Of a stretch of DNA of 64,000 nt, positions 27,950 through 35,670 are shown one piece after another; positions within the stretch are counted from its first letter, which is position 1, and every line of letters starts with the position of its first letter. This stretch comes from Verrucomicrobiota bacterium (GTDB taxonomy: Bacteria; Verrucomicrobiota; Verrucomicrobiia; Opitutales; Intestinicryptomonadaceae). The notes beneath the pieces are model-generated. The model was not told where the DNA came from, did no database searches, and saw only the letters and a list, made by a program, of their open reading frames with translations. The DNA lies in contig JAEXGH010000012.1 of NCBI GenBank assembly GCA_023450935.1, positions 1 to 64,000 on the forward strand. Direction: 5' to 3'. Both the position numbers and the translations under genes were made by a program.

Positions 27950-29134
27950 TTAAGGGTTTTTTTGATTTTTTGCAATGTCGGCGACTACGGCGTCAATCAA
28001 TTCGGGCGTGAAATACTGCATTACAACCACATGGGAGAGTTCGCCGAAGACGGGGTCGTCGTTGCAGGCAAGCGCGTATTTTTTGACGATTTCCTCTTTC
28101 GGCCGGCGGAAGAAAACGGTGTTGGAATACTTGTTGCACCACGCCTGAACGCCCGCTTTTTGCAGCTTTTCAAGCATAAGAGCCGCCATTTGAAGACTGT
28201 GCCGCGCCTGCCGGCGCAGGCCGTCCGCGCCGACAGTCTTCAAACGCCAATACAGCTTCAGCGCGTCGAACCCGCTGCGAGAGCAGCTGATTGTGGGAAT
28301 TACGCCCTTCAGATACGGGACGGGGTTTGAGTGGACGCAATCGAGCACTTCGCGCGCGCAGATAAACACGCCCGCAGGCTCGTTGAGCGACAAAAATTTG
28401 TGCCCCGACACCGCGAGTGAATCGAACTTCATTTTTTTGACGTTTACAATGTTGCGCGCAAACTCGTCGTCCAAAAAAGGCAGATAGCCGCCGAAAAGCG
28501 CAACGTCCAAATGGCGGTAGACGGCGGGCGGATTTACGCGGCGCAAAACTTCGTCTATTGCGGCTTGGTCGTCTATAGCTCCCTTGAACGTGCCGCCGAT
28601 TGCAATCGCCACAAGCGCGGGACGCGCGGAGTCGAGCTTGCGCTCAAAGTCGGCAACGTCCATTTGCCCCATCTCGCGCGCCTTTATCGTGCGCGTTTCG
28701 ATGTTCTGAATATCGCCGAGCTTCTTTACCGAGTAGTGCGCCTCCTCGGAAACGTAGAGAACGGGCGGAATGTCGGAACGCTGCGCGAGAGCCTTTCGCC
28801 CGAAATACACGCCGTGCATGTTGCCGTCTGTTCCGCCGTTTGAAATTACCCCCCAGTGTTCGCCCTGCCCGAATCCGTAGGCATGCGCGAGAAAGTCGAT
28901 TGACTCGCGCTCGAAATAGTCGGTATTGAGCATATCCCAATCGGTTTTGTAGGGGTCGCCCACATTGATTAGCGTGATGTCGCCGAGCTTCGTGTCGGCA
29001 AGCCATCTGAAAAATTCGGAAAGCCCCGTATCCTGATTGAACGGGTAGCCGAGCTGGTTGAACTTGTGATTTACAATGCCTGCGGCTGCGGCGTCGAGCC
29101 TGCGCATTGATTCGGAATCGGGAATGTTTTTCAT
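27950..29134 (-). CDS. hdc: PLP-dependent histidine decarboxylase
   Basis: A 394-aa group II amino-acid decarboxylase. It matches histidine decarboxylase-type enzymes: FNQLGYPFNQDTG, VGDPYKTDWDML, WGVISNGGTDGNMHGVYFGR (the family has TNGGTEGN), EAHYSVKKL, IAIGGTFKGAIDD, and the PLP-binding lysine in AVSGHKFLSLN near residue 246. It would decarboxylate histidine to histamine, although the group also includes serine and aromatic decarboxylases, so substrate is not certain. I set the start at ATG 29134; the longer frame upstream adds a stretch covering the terminator of the preceding gene. No histidine/histamine antiporter is adjacent, unlike acid-resistance decarboxylase operons. Confidence 0.8.
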   Translation of the reverse strand: MKNIPDSESMRRLDAAAAGIVNHKFNQLGYPFNQDTGLSEFFRWLADTKLGDITLINVGDPYKTDWDMLNTDYFERESIDFLAHAYGFGQGEHWGVISNGGTDGNMHGVYFGRKALAQRSDIPPVLYVSEEAHYSVKKLGDIQNIETRTIKAREMGQMDVADFERKLDSARPALVAIAIGGTFKGAIDDQAAIDEVLRRVNPPAVYRHLDVALFGGYLPFLDDEFARNIVNVKKMKFDSLAVSGHKFLSLNEPAGVFICAREVLDCVHSNPVPYLKGVIPTISCSRSGFDALKLYWRLKTVGADGLRRQARHSLQMAALMLEKLQKAGVQAWCNKYSNTVFFRRPKEEIVKKYALACNDDPVFGELSHVVVMQYFTPELIDAVVADIAKNQKNP

Positions 29135-29164
29135 AACTGCGGTGATTTCTGACAAAATAAAAAA

Positions 29165-29186
29165 CCCGATTTTTTTTGGAATCGGG
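29165..29186 (-). terminator. Rho-independent terminator after the small protein gene
   Basis: On the reverse strand CCCGATT and AATCGGG form the stem, with an A-rich loop, and a T run follows. It separates the small protein gene (29203-29427) from the decarboxylase. Confidence 0.7.
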
Positions 29187-29202
29187 AGTGCGGTTTTTTC
29201 GA

Positions 29203-29427
29203 TTACGCCTTCTGCTTTTTGAAACGATGCATACGCCATTTTTCGCGGTGGTTCATAATCCAATCGACAAGTGCCCTGTCATAACCGATATCATAGCCGG
29301 CCTTTTCCGATTCAAGCCACTTGTGCTTGAGTATCTCCTCTCTCTCCGCTAAAAATTCCCTGTAAATATCGGAACGGGAAAGCGACGGAGTTCCCTTCGC
29401 GCGGTTCATCAATCTTGTCCTTTTCAT
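29203..29427 (-). CDS. Small conserved basic protein, unknown function
   Basis: A 74-residue, strongly basic protein. I recognise no named family with certainty. The segment EREEILKHKWLESEKAGYD followed by IGYDRALVDWIMNHR resembles the short helical stretch found near the C-terminus of DUF4032-type proteins and in small stand-alone proteins of Planctomycetes and related phyla. It has its own terminator and a good start at ATG 29427. The high density of Lys/Arg/Trp residues may point to binding of nucleic acid or an acidic partner, which is conjecture. Confidence 0.6.
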   Translation of the reverse strand: MKRTRLMNRAKGTPSLSRSDIYREFLAEREEILKHKWLESEKAGYDIGYDRALVDWIMNHREKWRMHRFKKQKA

Positions 29428-29940
29428 TTTTTATCCGAATAAAACACTATTGACGAACGCGGCGGCTACTCAAGCAAAATTTTTCTTTCAATCGAAAAAA
29501 TTCGGCGACGATGGCGCGCAGTGAAGGATAGATAATCCGGCAACTCCCCCGAAACATTCGGGCTTCAACTACTGGCAAAAGAACTAAATAATATCCCCGC
29601 GCCTGCCCGTTGTGCGCGAAGCCCTTTCACCTGAGTGTCCGCAAAACGCTCTCTGTGATAATTCGGCTTATCTTAAGGGTTTGTCAAAGGCGGATTAAAT
29701 TTTTTATAATTTCCGAAGCGGCGCGGATTGGCTTTGCCAATGCCGCTTTAACCTCAAATTGAAGCCGCGCTACTTTAATTAAGGGACAAAGACGCATCGG
29801 CTGTGCCGATTGTCGCCACCTTCGGGAACATAAAAAATACTTCGACGAGTTTTTTAAATCAAAAAGCGGAACATTTGTTCCGCTTTAGCTATAAAAGATA
29901 AACTCGTCGGCGAAGCAAACGCGTCCTCGCGCTTTTTAAA
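29428..29940. repeat. 513-base gene-free region with palindromic repeat cluster A
   Basis: I find no gene in this gap. Bases 29714-29816 hold two copies of the dispersed palindromic unit in opposite orientation: AAGCGGCGCGG-ATTGGC-TTT-GCCAAT-GCCGCTT on the left, and its relative with ATCGGC-TGT-GCCGAT on the right. Bases 29863-29886 are a perfect 11-bp-arm palindrome (AAAGCGGAACA, TT, TGTTCCGCTTT) that also occurs at 39633. Around it CGACGAGTTT and AACTCGTCGG form an outer stem. The first 270 bases show nothing I can name. Confidence 0.75.
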
Positions 29941-31194
29941 TTATTTGTAGAGGTAGTATTTGGACGATATCCGCTTGAAGTCGGCGTTGTCGTTGTCCCA
30001 TTTTCTGATAAATTTCTCGGCGTCGAGATACGCGCCCTTTGAAACAAGCTCGTTCCAAAATTCGCGCGAACCTGTGTGTTTGTTGAAAAGCAGGGCGTTG
30101 GGCTTGGAGGCGTAGCGGAAAACGTTGCCGCCGTTGAAAACGCAGGCGAGCTTCATTAAATACACGCTTAACTCCGTAGGGCGCAGGGAATCCCAATCGT
30201 CTATTAAGACATAAAGACCGCTTACTGTTTTCTTGCCGTCGAGCGATTTTACCTTAGCGGGGACAAACGATACCCCGCGAATTTTGTAGCGGTCGAGATA
30301 CGCCTTTACCACTTGCGGCGACTTGTTCGGAAACGTAAGCAGGCGGAACGGGCGCGCCGTGCCGTAGCCGTGCTGGAAGCCGCCGAGCTGGCAGCCCAAG
30401 CCCGTCATAGGATACCCGAGCGCGGCGGAGAAACTGGAGATTGCCGGACTTGTGGGAATCCATTTAAGTCCGGTGTCGCTCCAAAGCATATCGCGTTTCC
30501 AGCCGCGCATGGGGATTACGGTGAGCTTCCCGTGCCGCTGGTAATTTGTTGTAATTTCCATAACACCGCGCGTGTATTTTGCGTAGCGGGCAAGCTCTCC
30601 GATTGTCATTGCGTGGACATACGGAATGCGGAACATTCCGACGTAGCTTTTGAATTCGGAGTCGAGTGGAGGGCCGTCAACTTTCCGCCCTCCAAGCGGG
30701 TTCGGACGGTCGAGAACTACAACCTCCTTGCCGTTTTCGAAACACGCCTCCATGGCCCTGAGCATACAGCTGATGTATGTGTAAGACCTGCACCCGATGT
30801 CCTGCAAATCGATTACCAAAACGTCGATTTTCTTGAGCATTTCGGGCGTGGGCTTGCGGTATTTGCCGTAGAGCGAATACACGGGCAGACGCGTGCGGCG
30901 GTCGATTTTGTCGAGAACGGGCACATCGGCTTTTTCGTCGCCGTAAATGCCGTGCTCGGGGCCGAAAAGCGCGGTCAGCCGAACGCTGCGCGCCGCGCGC
31001 AGAACGTCAACAGTGCTCCGCCCGAACCTATTGACGCCCGCGGGGTGCGTGAGCAGGCCAACACGTTTGCCGCGCAGCGGCGCAAACCCCGTTTCCTCCA
31101 AAACGTCGATGCCCAACATTACCTTCGGCGCACAAACAGCGTCGAGCACAAATAAAAACAACACGGCAGCAACCGCAAAAATTCTCGATTTCAT
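29941..31194 (-). CDS. namZ: Exo-beta-N-acetylmuramidase NamZ-like (DUF1343)
   Basis: A 417-aa secreted protein of the DUF1343 family, for which NamZ (exo-beta-N-acetylmuramidase, GH171) is the characterised member; it removes MurNAc from the non-reducing end of peptidoglycan fragments. An N-terminal signal peptide (MKSRIFAVAAVLFLFVLDAV) supports ATG 31194. Family blocks visible are LGIDVLEE, RVGLLTHPAGVNR, LFGPEHGIYGD, IDVLVIDLQDIGCRSYTYI, VVLDRPNPLGG, and GWKRDMLWSDTGLKWIPTSP. The product probably acts in the periplasm in cell-wall recycling or on foreign peptidoglycan. It stands alone, and no other murein-recycling gene lies nearby. Confidence 0.85.
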   Translation of the reverse strand: MKSRIFAVAAVLFLFVLDAVCAPKVMLGIDVLEETGFAPLRGKRVGLLTHPAGVNRFGRSTVDVLRAARSVRLTALFGPEHGIYGDEKADVPVLDKIDRRTRLPVYSLYGKYRKPTPEMLKKIDVLVIDLQDIGCRSYTYISCMLRAMEACFENGKEVVVLDRPNPLGGRKVDGPPLDSEFKSYVGMFRIPYVHAMTIGELARYAKYTRGVMEITTNYQRHGKLTVIPMRGWKRDMLWSDTGLKWIPTSPAISSFSAALGYPMTGLGCQLGGFQHGYGTARPFRLLTFPNKSPQVVKAYLDRYKIRGVSFVPAKVKSLDGKKTVSGLYVLIDDWDSLRPTELSVYLMKLACVFNGGNVFRYASKPNALLFNKHTGSREFWNELVSKGAYLDAEKFIRKWDNDNADFKRISSKYYLYK

Positions 31195-31408
31195 AAAAAT
31201 TCTCTCCGGACGGCAAATCAGCCGCGGCACAAAGCTTTCGGCGCGCGGCAGCGTCGATTGGTTGTATTCTTCAAAACTTCAGCGACTTTACAATACAAAT
31301 ATTTCGAAAAATTGCTTGCATCTGCGCGTTTTTGTCGATTCAATGACGGCATGCTCGGGCGATATCGATTGGTTCGGTTTCGTGCGGGAGTTTGTTCCGA
31401 AAAACCGC

Positions 31409-31435
31409 TAAACAAAAACATTTATTTTACGATAA
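31409..31435 (+). promoter_or_regulatory. FliA (sigma-28)-like promoter before the FliA-family sigma gene
   Basis: TAAA (31409-31412), a 15-base spacer and TACGATAA (31428-31435) resemble the sigma-28 consensus TAAA-N15-GCCGATAA (6 of 8 bases in the -10 part). It lies about 46 bases before the ATG and may mean the sigma factor drives its own gene. The divergent 288-base gap shows no other strong signal. Confidence 0.4.
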
Positions 31436-31481
31436 TATGTAAATAACCAAAAAAATACTTCAAAAGAAAGGGCAGCCAACC

Positions 31482-32216
31482 ATGCCTACCAAAGCCCCAA
31501 CAAAAAAGGACGTGTCAACGCCCTTCACCTCGGCCCAACAAAAAATTTTCGAGAAGTATTTCCCGATTGTAAGGAGAATAGTAAACTCAATGCGCTCCAA
31601 GCTTCCGTCCTACGCCGACGCTGACGAGCTGCACTCGGCGGGCGTTTGGGGGCTTGCCGACGCAATCCGCCGCCTCGACGACTCGCGCAGCGACAGCTTC
31701 GACGGCTACATAGCAATCAGAATACGCGGCGCAATCATCGACGAGCTCCGCAATATAGACTACATGTCGCGCTCGGCACGCAACGATGCCAAAAACATCG
31801 AAAAAATCAAGAACGATTTAGAGCAAAAGCTTTCCCGCGCGCCGTCAGACCGCGAAGTGATGTCGGCTATGGGTGTCTCGCGCAGGCAGTTCGATAAAAT
31901 TATGCGCAGAACGCAGACATACGCGTTCGTCTCAATCAACGTCAACAAGTCGGATACAGACACCTCGCTCGAGGAAACAATCCCAGACAACTACGCCAAG
32001 ACACCCGCCGAACAGCTCCAGAGGCGCGAACGCTTTACGGAAATCCACGCCGGCATAAACATGCTTCCCGAAAAGCAAAGGCGCGTAATAGACGGCTACT
32101 ACTTCCAGCACAAAAAGCTCGGGGAAATAGCCCGCGAATTCGGACTCACCGAAGCCCGCATCTGCCAAATCCACTCGCAGGCGTTGTCTAACCTCCGTCC
32201 CAAATGCTCCAATTGA
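31482..32216 (+). CDS. FliA/WhiG-family RNA polymerase sigma factor
   Basis: A 244-aa group 3 sigma factor. Region 2 is visible as DADELHSAGVWGLADAIRR followed by SFDGYIAIRIRGAIIDELR, then YMSRSARNDAKNIE (2.4/3.0), region 3, and region 4 as LPEKQRRVIDGYYFQHKKLG and EIAREFGLTEARICQIHSQA. It is close to FliA/WhiG in these blocks. No flagellar or chemotaxis gene, nor an anti-sigma FlgM, is in the window, so its regulon may be another one. A sigma-28-like promoter lies upstream. Directly after the gene sits a long hairpin (32231-32301). Confidence 0.85.
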   Translation: MPTKAPTKKDVSTPFTSAQQKIFEKYFPIVRRIVNSMRSKLPSYADADELHSAGVWGLADAIRRLDDSRSDSFDGYIAIRIRGAIIDELRNIDYMSRSARNDAKNIEKIKNDLEQKLSRAPSDREVMSAMGVSRRQFDKIMRRTQTYAFVSINVNKSDTDTSLEETIPDNYAKTPAEQLQRRERFTEIHAGINMLPEKQRRVIDGYYFQHKKLGEIAREFGLTEARICQIHSQALSNLRPKCSN

Positions 32217-32230
32217 AAAAGCGCGAGGGC

Positions 32231-32301
32231 GCGTTTGCTTATGAAAATGAAAATTTTTTATTAAGTGAAAAAAGAAATAAAAAATTTTCATAAGCAAACG
32301 C
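32231..32301. repeat. Long inverted repeat after the sigma factor gene
   Basis: Perfect 18-base arms (GCGTTTGCTTATGAAAAT at 32231-32248 and its complement at 32284-32301), continuing with A/T-rich pairing inside if one six-base tandem copy (GAAAAT) in the left arm is bulged out. It may terminate transcription or be an element end; the outer flanks GCGCGAGG (32221) and CCTCGCGC (32384) also pair. Confidence 0.7.
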
Positions 32302-32595
32302 TCTCGGGCATCACTTGGTTTTGGCTTCGACTTACGGGCTACAGCCCGCTTACGCTCGCCAAAACGCAAGTCCTGCCTCGAGCCTCGCGCTTTTTAACTT
32401 GAAGCGGCGCGGATTGAATTTCATTCAATTCCGCTTTGATTATTTGTTAAAGTTTGTGATTAGGATAATCAAGCCATTGGCAAAAGCCAATGCGTCTTTG
32501 TTTATTTGTTAAAGTAGCGTGGCTCTAATTAAGAAACAAAGCGTCATTGAACAAAGTTCAATACGCGCCGCTTTCCAGCATATAAAAAAAACAAA
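32302..32595. repeat. Palindromic repeat cluster B, gene-free
   Basis: No gene is visible in this stretch. Bases 32305-32325 share GCTCTCGGGCATCA with cluster D. An inner palindrome CGGGCTACAGCCCG lies near 32335. Bases 32402-32577 contain at least three hairpin units of the dispersed family: GATTGAA-TTTCA-TTCAATTC, CATTGGC-AAAA-GCCAATG and CATTGAAC-AAA-GTTCAATAC, bounded by AGCGGCGCGG and CGCGCCGCTTT that pair with each other. Confidence 0.75.
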
Positions 32596-32627
32596 AAAAC
32601 GATTCCCCCGAAAAGGAGAATCGTTTT
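32596..32627 (-). terminator. Terminator after tRNA-CAT
   Basis: On the reverse strand AAAACGATTC pairs with GAATCGTTTT and the stem is followed by a long T-rich run; it lies nine bases after the tRNA 3' end. Confidence 0.8.
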
Positions 32628-32635
32628 AAATTCAA

Positions 32636-32707
<72 letters not shown>

Positions 32708-32822
32708 GAAATAATGAAAAAGTTATTGTGCGGAAACCCCTCGGTTTGTCAAGAGTTATCGCGCAAAAATAAAAAAAACACTGGCGCAATTCCCGCAGAA
32801 TTCCGCCCCGATTGTCCAAGTC

Positions 32823-33071
32823 TTACTTGGCAATTTCCACAGAAACTTTTCTGTGTGCGCCGTCCCACTTCACAATCCCGTCAACCAACGAGAACAAAGT
32901 GAAATCTCTGCCCATTCCGACGTTTTCGCCCGCGCGAACCTTTGTGCCGCACTGGCGGACGATAATATTACCCGCCAAAACGTATTCGCCGCCGAACTTC
33001 TTGACGCCCCTACGCTGCGAGTTGGAATCGCGACCGTTTTTCGCCGCTCCCTGTCCTTTTTTATGTGCCAT
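32823..33071 (-). CDS. rpmA: 50S ribosomal protein L27
   Basis: An 82-aa ribosomal protein of the large subunit whose N-terminal tail reaches the peptidyl-transferase centre. It starts MAHKKGQGAAKNGRDSNSQ, the conserved bacterial L27 start without an extra leader to be cleaved, followed by RRGVKKFGGEYVLAGNIIVRQ-type sequence and GMGRDFTLFS. The gene follows rplU by 22 bases, the usual bacterial arrangement. A tRNA gene lies downstream on the same strand. Confidence 0.97.
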   Translation of the reverse strand: MAHKKGQGAAKNGRDSNSQRRGVKKFGGEYVLAGNIIVRQCGTKVRAGENVGMGRDFTLFSLVDGIVKWDGAHRKVSVEIAK

Positions 33072-33093
33072 AAAAAATCGCCTTTCCTAAGTC

Positions 33094-33408
33094 TTACGCT
33101 TTAATGGATTCAATCTTCAAGACGGACAATTCCTGACGGTGACCTTGCTTGCGCTGGTATCCCTTTCTGCGTCTCTTCTTGATGATAACAATCTTTTTGC
33201 CGCGTTTGTTTTCCAATACCTTTGCGGAAACACTCGCGCCGTCCACATACGGAGTGCCGAATTTTGCGGAATCCGCTTCGCCGACCATAAGGACTTCCTT
33301 GATTTCAACAATGTCGCCCGCCTTAGAATTTACAAAGCGGTTTACGAAGACCACATCGCCTTCGTTTACGGTCAACTGCTTTCCTTGAATTTTAATTGTC
33401 GCTTTCAT
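33094..33408 (-). CDS. rplU: 50S ribosomal protein L21
   Basis: A 104-aa large-subunit protein that binds 23S rRNA. Family blocks are KATIKIQGKQLTVNEGDVV, VLMVGEADSAKFGTPYVDGA and the basic C-terminal KKRRRKGYQRKQGHRQELSVL. It starts the rplU-rpmA pair on the reverse strand, and the gap before it (33409-33507) separates it from the anti-sigma gene. Confidence 0.96.
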   Translation of the reverse strand: MKATIKIQGKQLTVNEGDVVFVNRFVNSKAGDIVEIKEVLMVGEADSAKFGTPYVDGASVSAKVLENKRGKKIVIIKKRRRKGYQRKQGHRQELSVLKIESIKA

Positions 33409-33507
33409 GTCTTTGAAAATTTCTAAAAAGACATTTATTAAACGGCTCTTTCTTCGGCGCGCAAGCTTTTTTTTTACTTTTTTACAAACACGGGCAACAA
33501 AACACCG

Positions 33508-33981
33508 TCAAGGCATCAGCAACACCGAGTGTTTCGGATAGATTTTTATTATGGTAATATCGCCGTTGCCCACCTCGGGCGAATCGCACAAAAGTGTCTT
33601 GTAGTTTTCGGCGTTCACTGCGGTTTGTCCGTCGGCGTCGGTTTTGTCGGAATTACGCATAATCAACGCCGCCGTCATAAGCGACGCGCACGCGGCAAAC
33701 GAAACCCCCACAACAAGCCACTCGGCAAACGTCCTGAACTTCGAAGGCTTCTTTGCCGACAACGCCGCGTTGACATCAAAGCTTGCAAGATTTTGAAAAA
33801 CCGCCTTTTTCCCGTAAAGTTTACACAACGACGCATGCATTGCGCAGCTCTTCAGAAAAAAGTTGCGCACGCGCGCATCGGCGTTTATGCAATCGAGCAA
33901 CTGCTGGGCGTGCTCGGGCGAAATCTCGCCGTCGAGGTATGCCGAGATGAGCTGTTCGAATCTCTCCTTGGAGATTTTCAT
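33508..33981 (-). CDS. Putative membrane anti-sigma factor
   Basis: A 157-aa protein with a short N-terminal acidic/helical cytoplasmic domain (RFEQLISAYLDGEISPEHAQ) like the anti-sigma domains that contact ECF sigma factors, one membrane segment (about residues 90-112, VVGVSFAACASLMTAALIM) and a short outer tail. The usual HxxxCxxC zinc motif is not present. The gene overlaps the upstream ECF sigma gene by four bases. The coupling and the topology make an anti-sigma function the best explanation, though sequence support is modest. Confidence 0.65.
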   Translation of the reverse strand: MKISKERFEQLISAYLDGEISPEHAQQLLDCINADARVRNFFLKSCAMHASLCKLYGKKAVFQNLASFDVNAALSAKKPSKFRTFAEWLVVGVSFAACASLMTAALIMRNSDKTDADGQTAVNAENYKTLLCDSPEVGNGDITIIKIYPKHSVLLMP

Positions 33982-34574
33982 AAAGTCTCGCCGAGCTTCT
34001 CGCGCAGACACTCCCGCGCGCGGGCGATACGGCTCTTGACAGTGCCTATGCTAAGCCCGAGCTCTTTGGCGATTTCCTCGTAGCTGAGTTCGCGCGAAAC
34101 ACGCAACTCCATGATACGCGCGTAGTCGCGCGGAAGCGAATTCATAGCGTTCTGCATTATTGCCGCGTTGTCTTCGCGCTCGAGTAAATCGGCGGGCGAA
34201 AGTTCGTCGCTGGGGATAAAGTCGGCAAACGATGTCTCGCCGTTCTCCGCCGTTGTCGGGCTTGCGTCCATCGACATTGTAATGTCTGCTCCGCGCCGCT
34301 TCGACTTCTTGAGTCGATTTATCGAAAGGTTGCTTATAATCCTGAAAATCCACGTCTTGAGCGACGATTCCCCGCGGAACGAAAAAATCCCCTTGCGTAT
34401 CTTCAGCAAGGCGTCCTGCGTCAATTCTTCGGCGTCTTCGTTGTTTTTTGTTATCGATTTCGCCTTCAGAAAGATTTCGTTCCCATACAGCAGAGAAAGC
34501 AATCTGTAAGCGTTTTCGTCGTCGCTTTTAAGCAGTCTTATCAGCTCTTTTTCTTCTGTTATATTGTCGGTCAT
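33978..34574 (-). CDS. ECF sigma factor (RpoE-like)
   Basis: A 198-aa extracytoplasmic-function sigma factor. Region 2 is seen in DAEELTQDALLKIRKGIFSF and FRGESSLKTWIFRIISNLSI followed by NRLKKSKRR. Region 4 is seen in LPRDYARIMELRVSRELSYE and EIAKELGLSIGTVKSRIARA, with a helix-turn-helix. An acidic insert of about 35 residues (SPTTAENGETSFADFI) joins them. It is coupled to the putative anti-sigma gene, so it is probably held at the membrane and freed by an envelope signal. Its targets are unknown. Confidence 0.92.
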   Translation of the reverse strand: MTDNITEEKELIRLLKSDDENAYRLLSLLYGNEIFLKAKSITKNNEDAEELTQDALLKIRKGIFSFRGESSLKTWIFRIISNLSINRLKKSKRRGADITMSMDASPTTAENGETSFADFIPSDELSPADLLEREDNAAIMQNAMNSLPRDYARIMELRVSRELSYEEIAKELGLSIGTVKSRIARARECLREKLGETL

Positions 34575-34639
34575 ACTGTTTAGTCAGTCCTCTCCTGTAT
34601 CCGGATTAGACTACTTAAGCCCAAAAAAGTTTCAAGTAT

Positions 34640-34774
34640 TTTTTAACTTTCCTAAAGCGGCGCGGATTGAACTTTGTTCAATGCCGCTTTGTCCCAAATT
34701 AAAGTCGTGCTCTCTAATCAATAATCAAAGGCGCACAGGCTTGCCGCCCGCCGCCGCTTTAGGGAAGTTAAAAA
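34640..34774. repeat. Palindromic repeat cluster C
   Basis: A 135-base element with outer inverted arms of 23 bases (one mismatch): left TTTTTAACTTTCCTAAAGCG plus GCG at 34640-34662, right at 34752-34774. Inside, ATTGAAC-TTT-GTTCAAT and CAGGC-TTGC-CGCC-type hairpins and the ATTAAAG core recur as in the other clusters. It fills the gap between the ECF sigma gene and the end of the GAP1-like gene. Confidence 0.8.
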
Positions 34775-34776
34775 TT

Positions 34777-35670
34777 TCAGAGGAGTGCCAGATAGACGGC
34801 GATAAACGCCACAATCATCACGCAAACTGCTGCACCTACGTAGATTGGCGTGTAGGAAGTTTCGAAGATTGACCCATTCTTCAGAGGTATGTTCTTGAAT
34901 ACGCGTCCCGCGATTTTCGCGCCGAGCTTGTCCGTCCCCGACAATACGCCCGAACGCGCGTAGTCGGCGGCCTCGCCCGACGGAAGTTCTTTCGCCCTGC
35001 ACGAGCATACGTCGATTTCAGCCTGCGGATACACCCCGCCCACCCAATCGAAATCGAGCGCGTTGGCGTCGGGGGCGAGGAACGTAGTGAAAGTAATGTC
35101 CCACTCGAGATGCTTGTGTTCTACCAGCGCGAGCGATTCCCCGAAGAGTTTGAGAACCGTTGCGCAGTCCGACGCCGCCGCGTTGATTTTTGCCGAATCG
35201 CGCAAGGCGGCGGCGTATGCGCAGTCTCCGAAAGTTGCGCGCCAGTTTGCGGCGGGCAGGGTTGAAACCGACGTTTTGCATAGCTCGGCAATCGGAATCT
35301 CCCTGACGAAACGCGGATCGCCGTAGAAGGAGTCGAGCCACTGCGGGAACGAGAGAAAGATGTCGGCGGGATTTGCCGAAATGTTGTCGGCTTCGACCTC
35401 CGTAAGCGCGATGTGGTGCACTATGTAGTTGGGGGCGCCTTGGAATTGCCCGCAGTCTTTCGCGCGCGTGAGCAGATGGTATTTCGTGCCTTCGACGTTT
35501 AAAATCCTGTGCGAGCATATTGTTCCCGATTCTATTCCGTAGGCGCAATAACGCTCCACCGCGTCTGCCAACTGTTTCGGCATCGCCTTGCTGCGCGCGA
35601 CTGTTGCGAAACCCGCGTTGGGACTTTCCAGAGATTTTTTATATCCGGTAAATATTAACTGATACGCCAT
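34777..35670 (-). CDS. GAP1-N2-like protein with C-terminal membrane anchor
   Basis: A 297-aa protein that resembles the GTPase-associated protein 1 N-terminal domain (GAP1-N2): MAYQLIFTGYKK, then GFATVARSKAMPKQL, YHLLTRAKDCGQFQGAPNYIV followed by HHIALTEVEA, and the FLSFPQWLDSFYGDP segment. Such proteins occur in Planctomycetes and Verrucomicrobia and in predicted GTPase-centred conflict or signalling systems. The C-terminus is a single membrane segment (about residues 272-294). No GTPase partner is adjacent. The assignment is from recall, so moderate. Its start is 296 bases from divergent nadK. Confidence 0.55.
   Translation of the reverse strand: MAYQLIFTGYKKSLESPNAGFATVARSKAMPKQLADAVERYCAYGIESGTICSHRILNVEGTKYHLLTRAKDCGQFQGAPNYIVHHIALTEVEADNISANPADIFLSFPQWLDSFYGDPRFVREIPIAELCKTSVSTLPAANWRATFGDCAYAAALRDSAKINAAASDCATVLKLFGESLALVEHKHLEWDITFTTFLAPDANALDFDWVGGVYPQAEIDVCSCRAKELPSGEAADYARSGVLSGTDKLGAKIAGRVFKNIPLKNGSIFETSYTPIYVGAAVCVMIVAFIAVYLALL

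Noticed and set aside
32302..32400. CRISPR-like array in repeat cluster B
   Set aside because: Units are palindromic, of unequal spacing and in opposite orientation, with no regular spacers and no cas genes.
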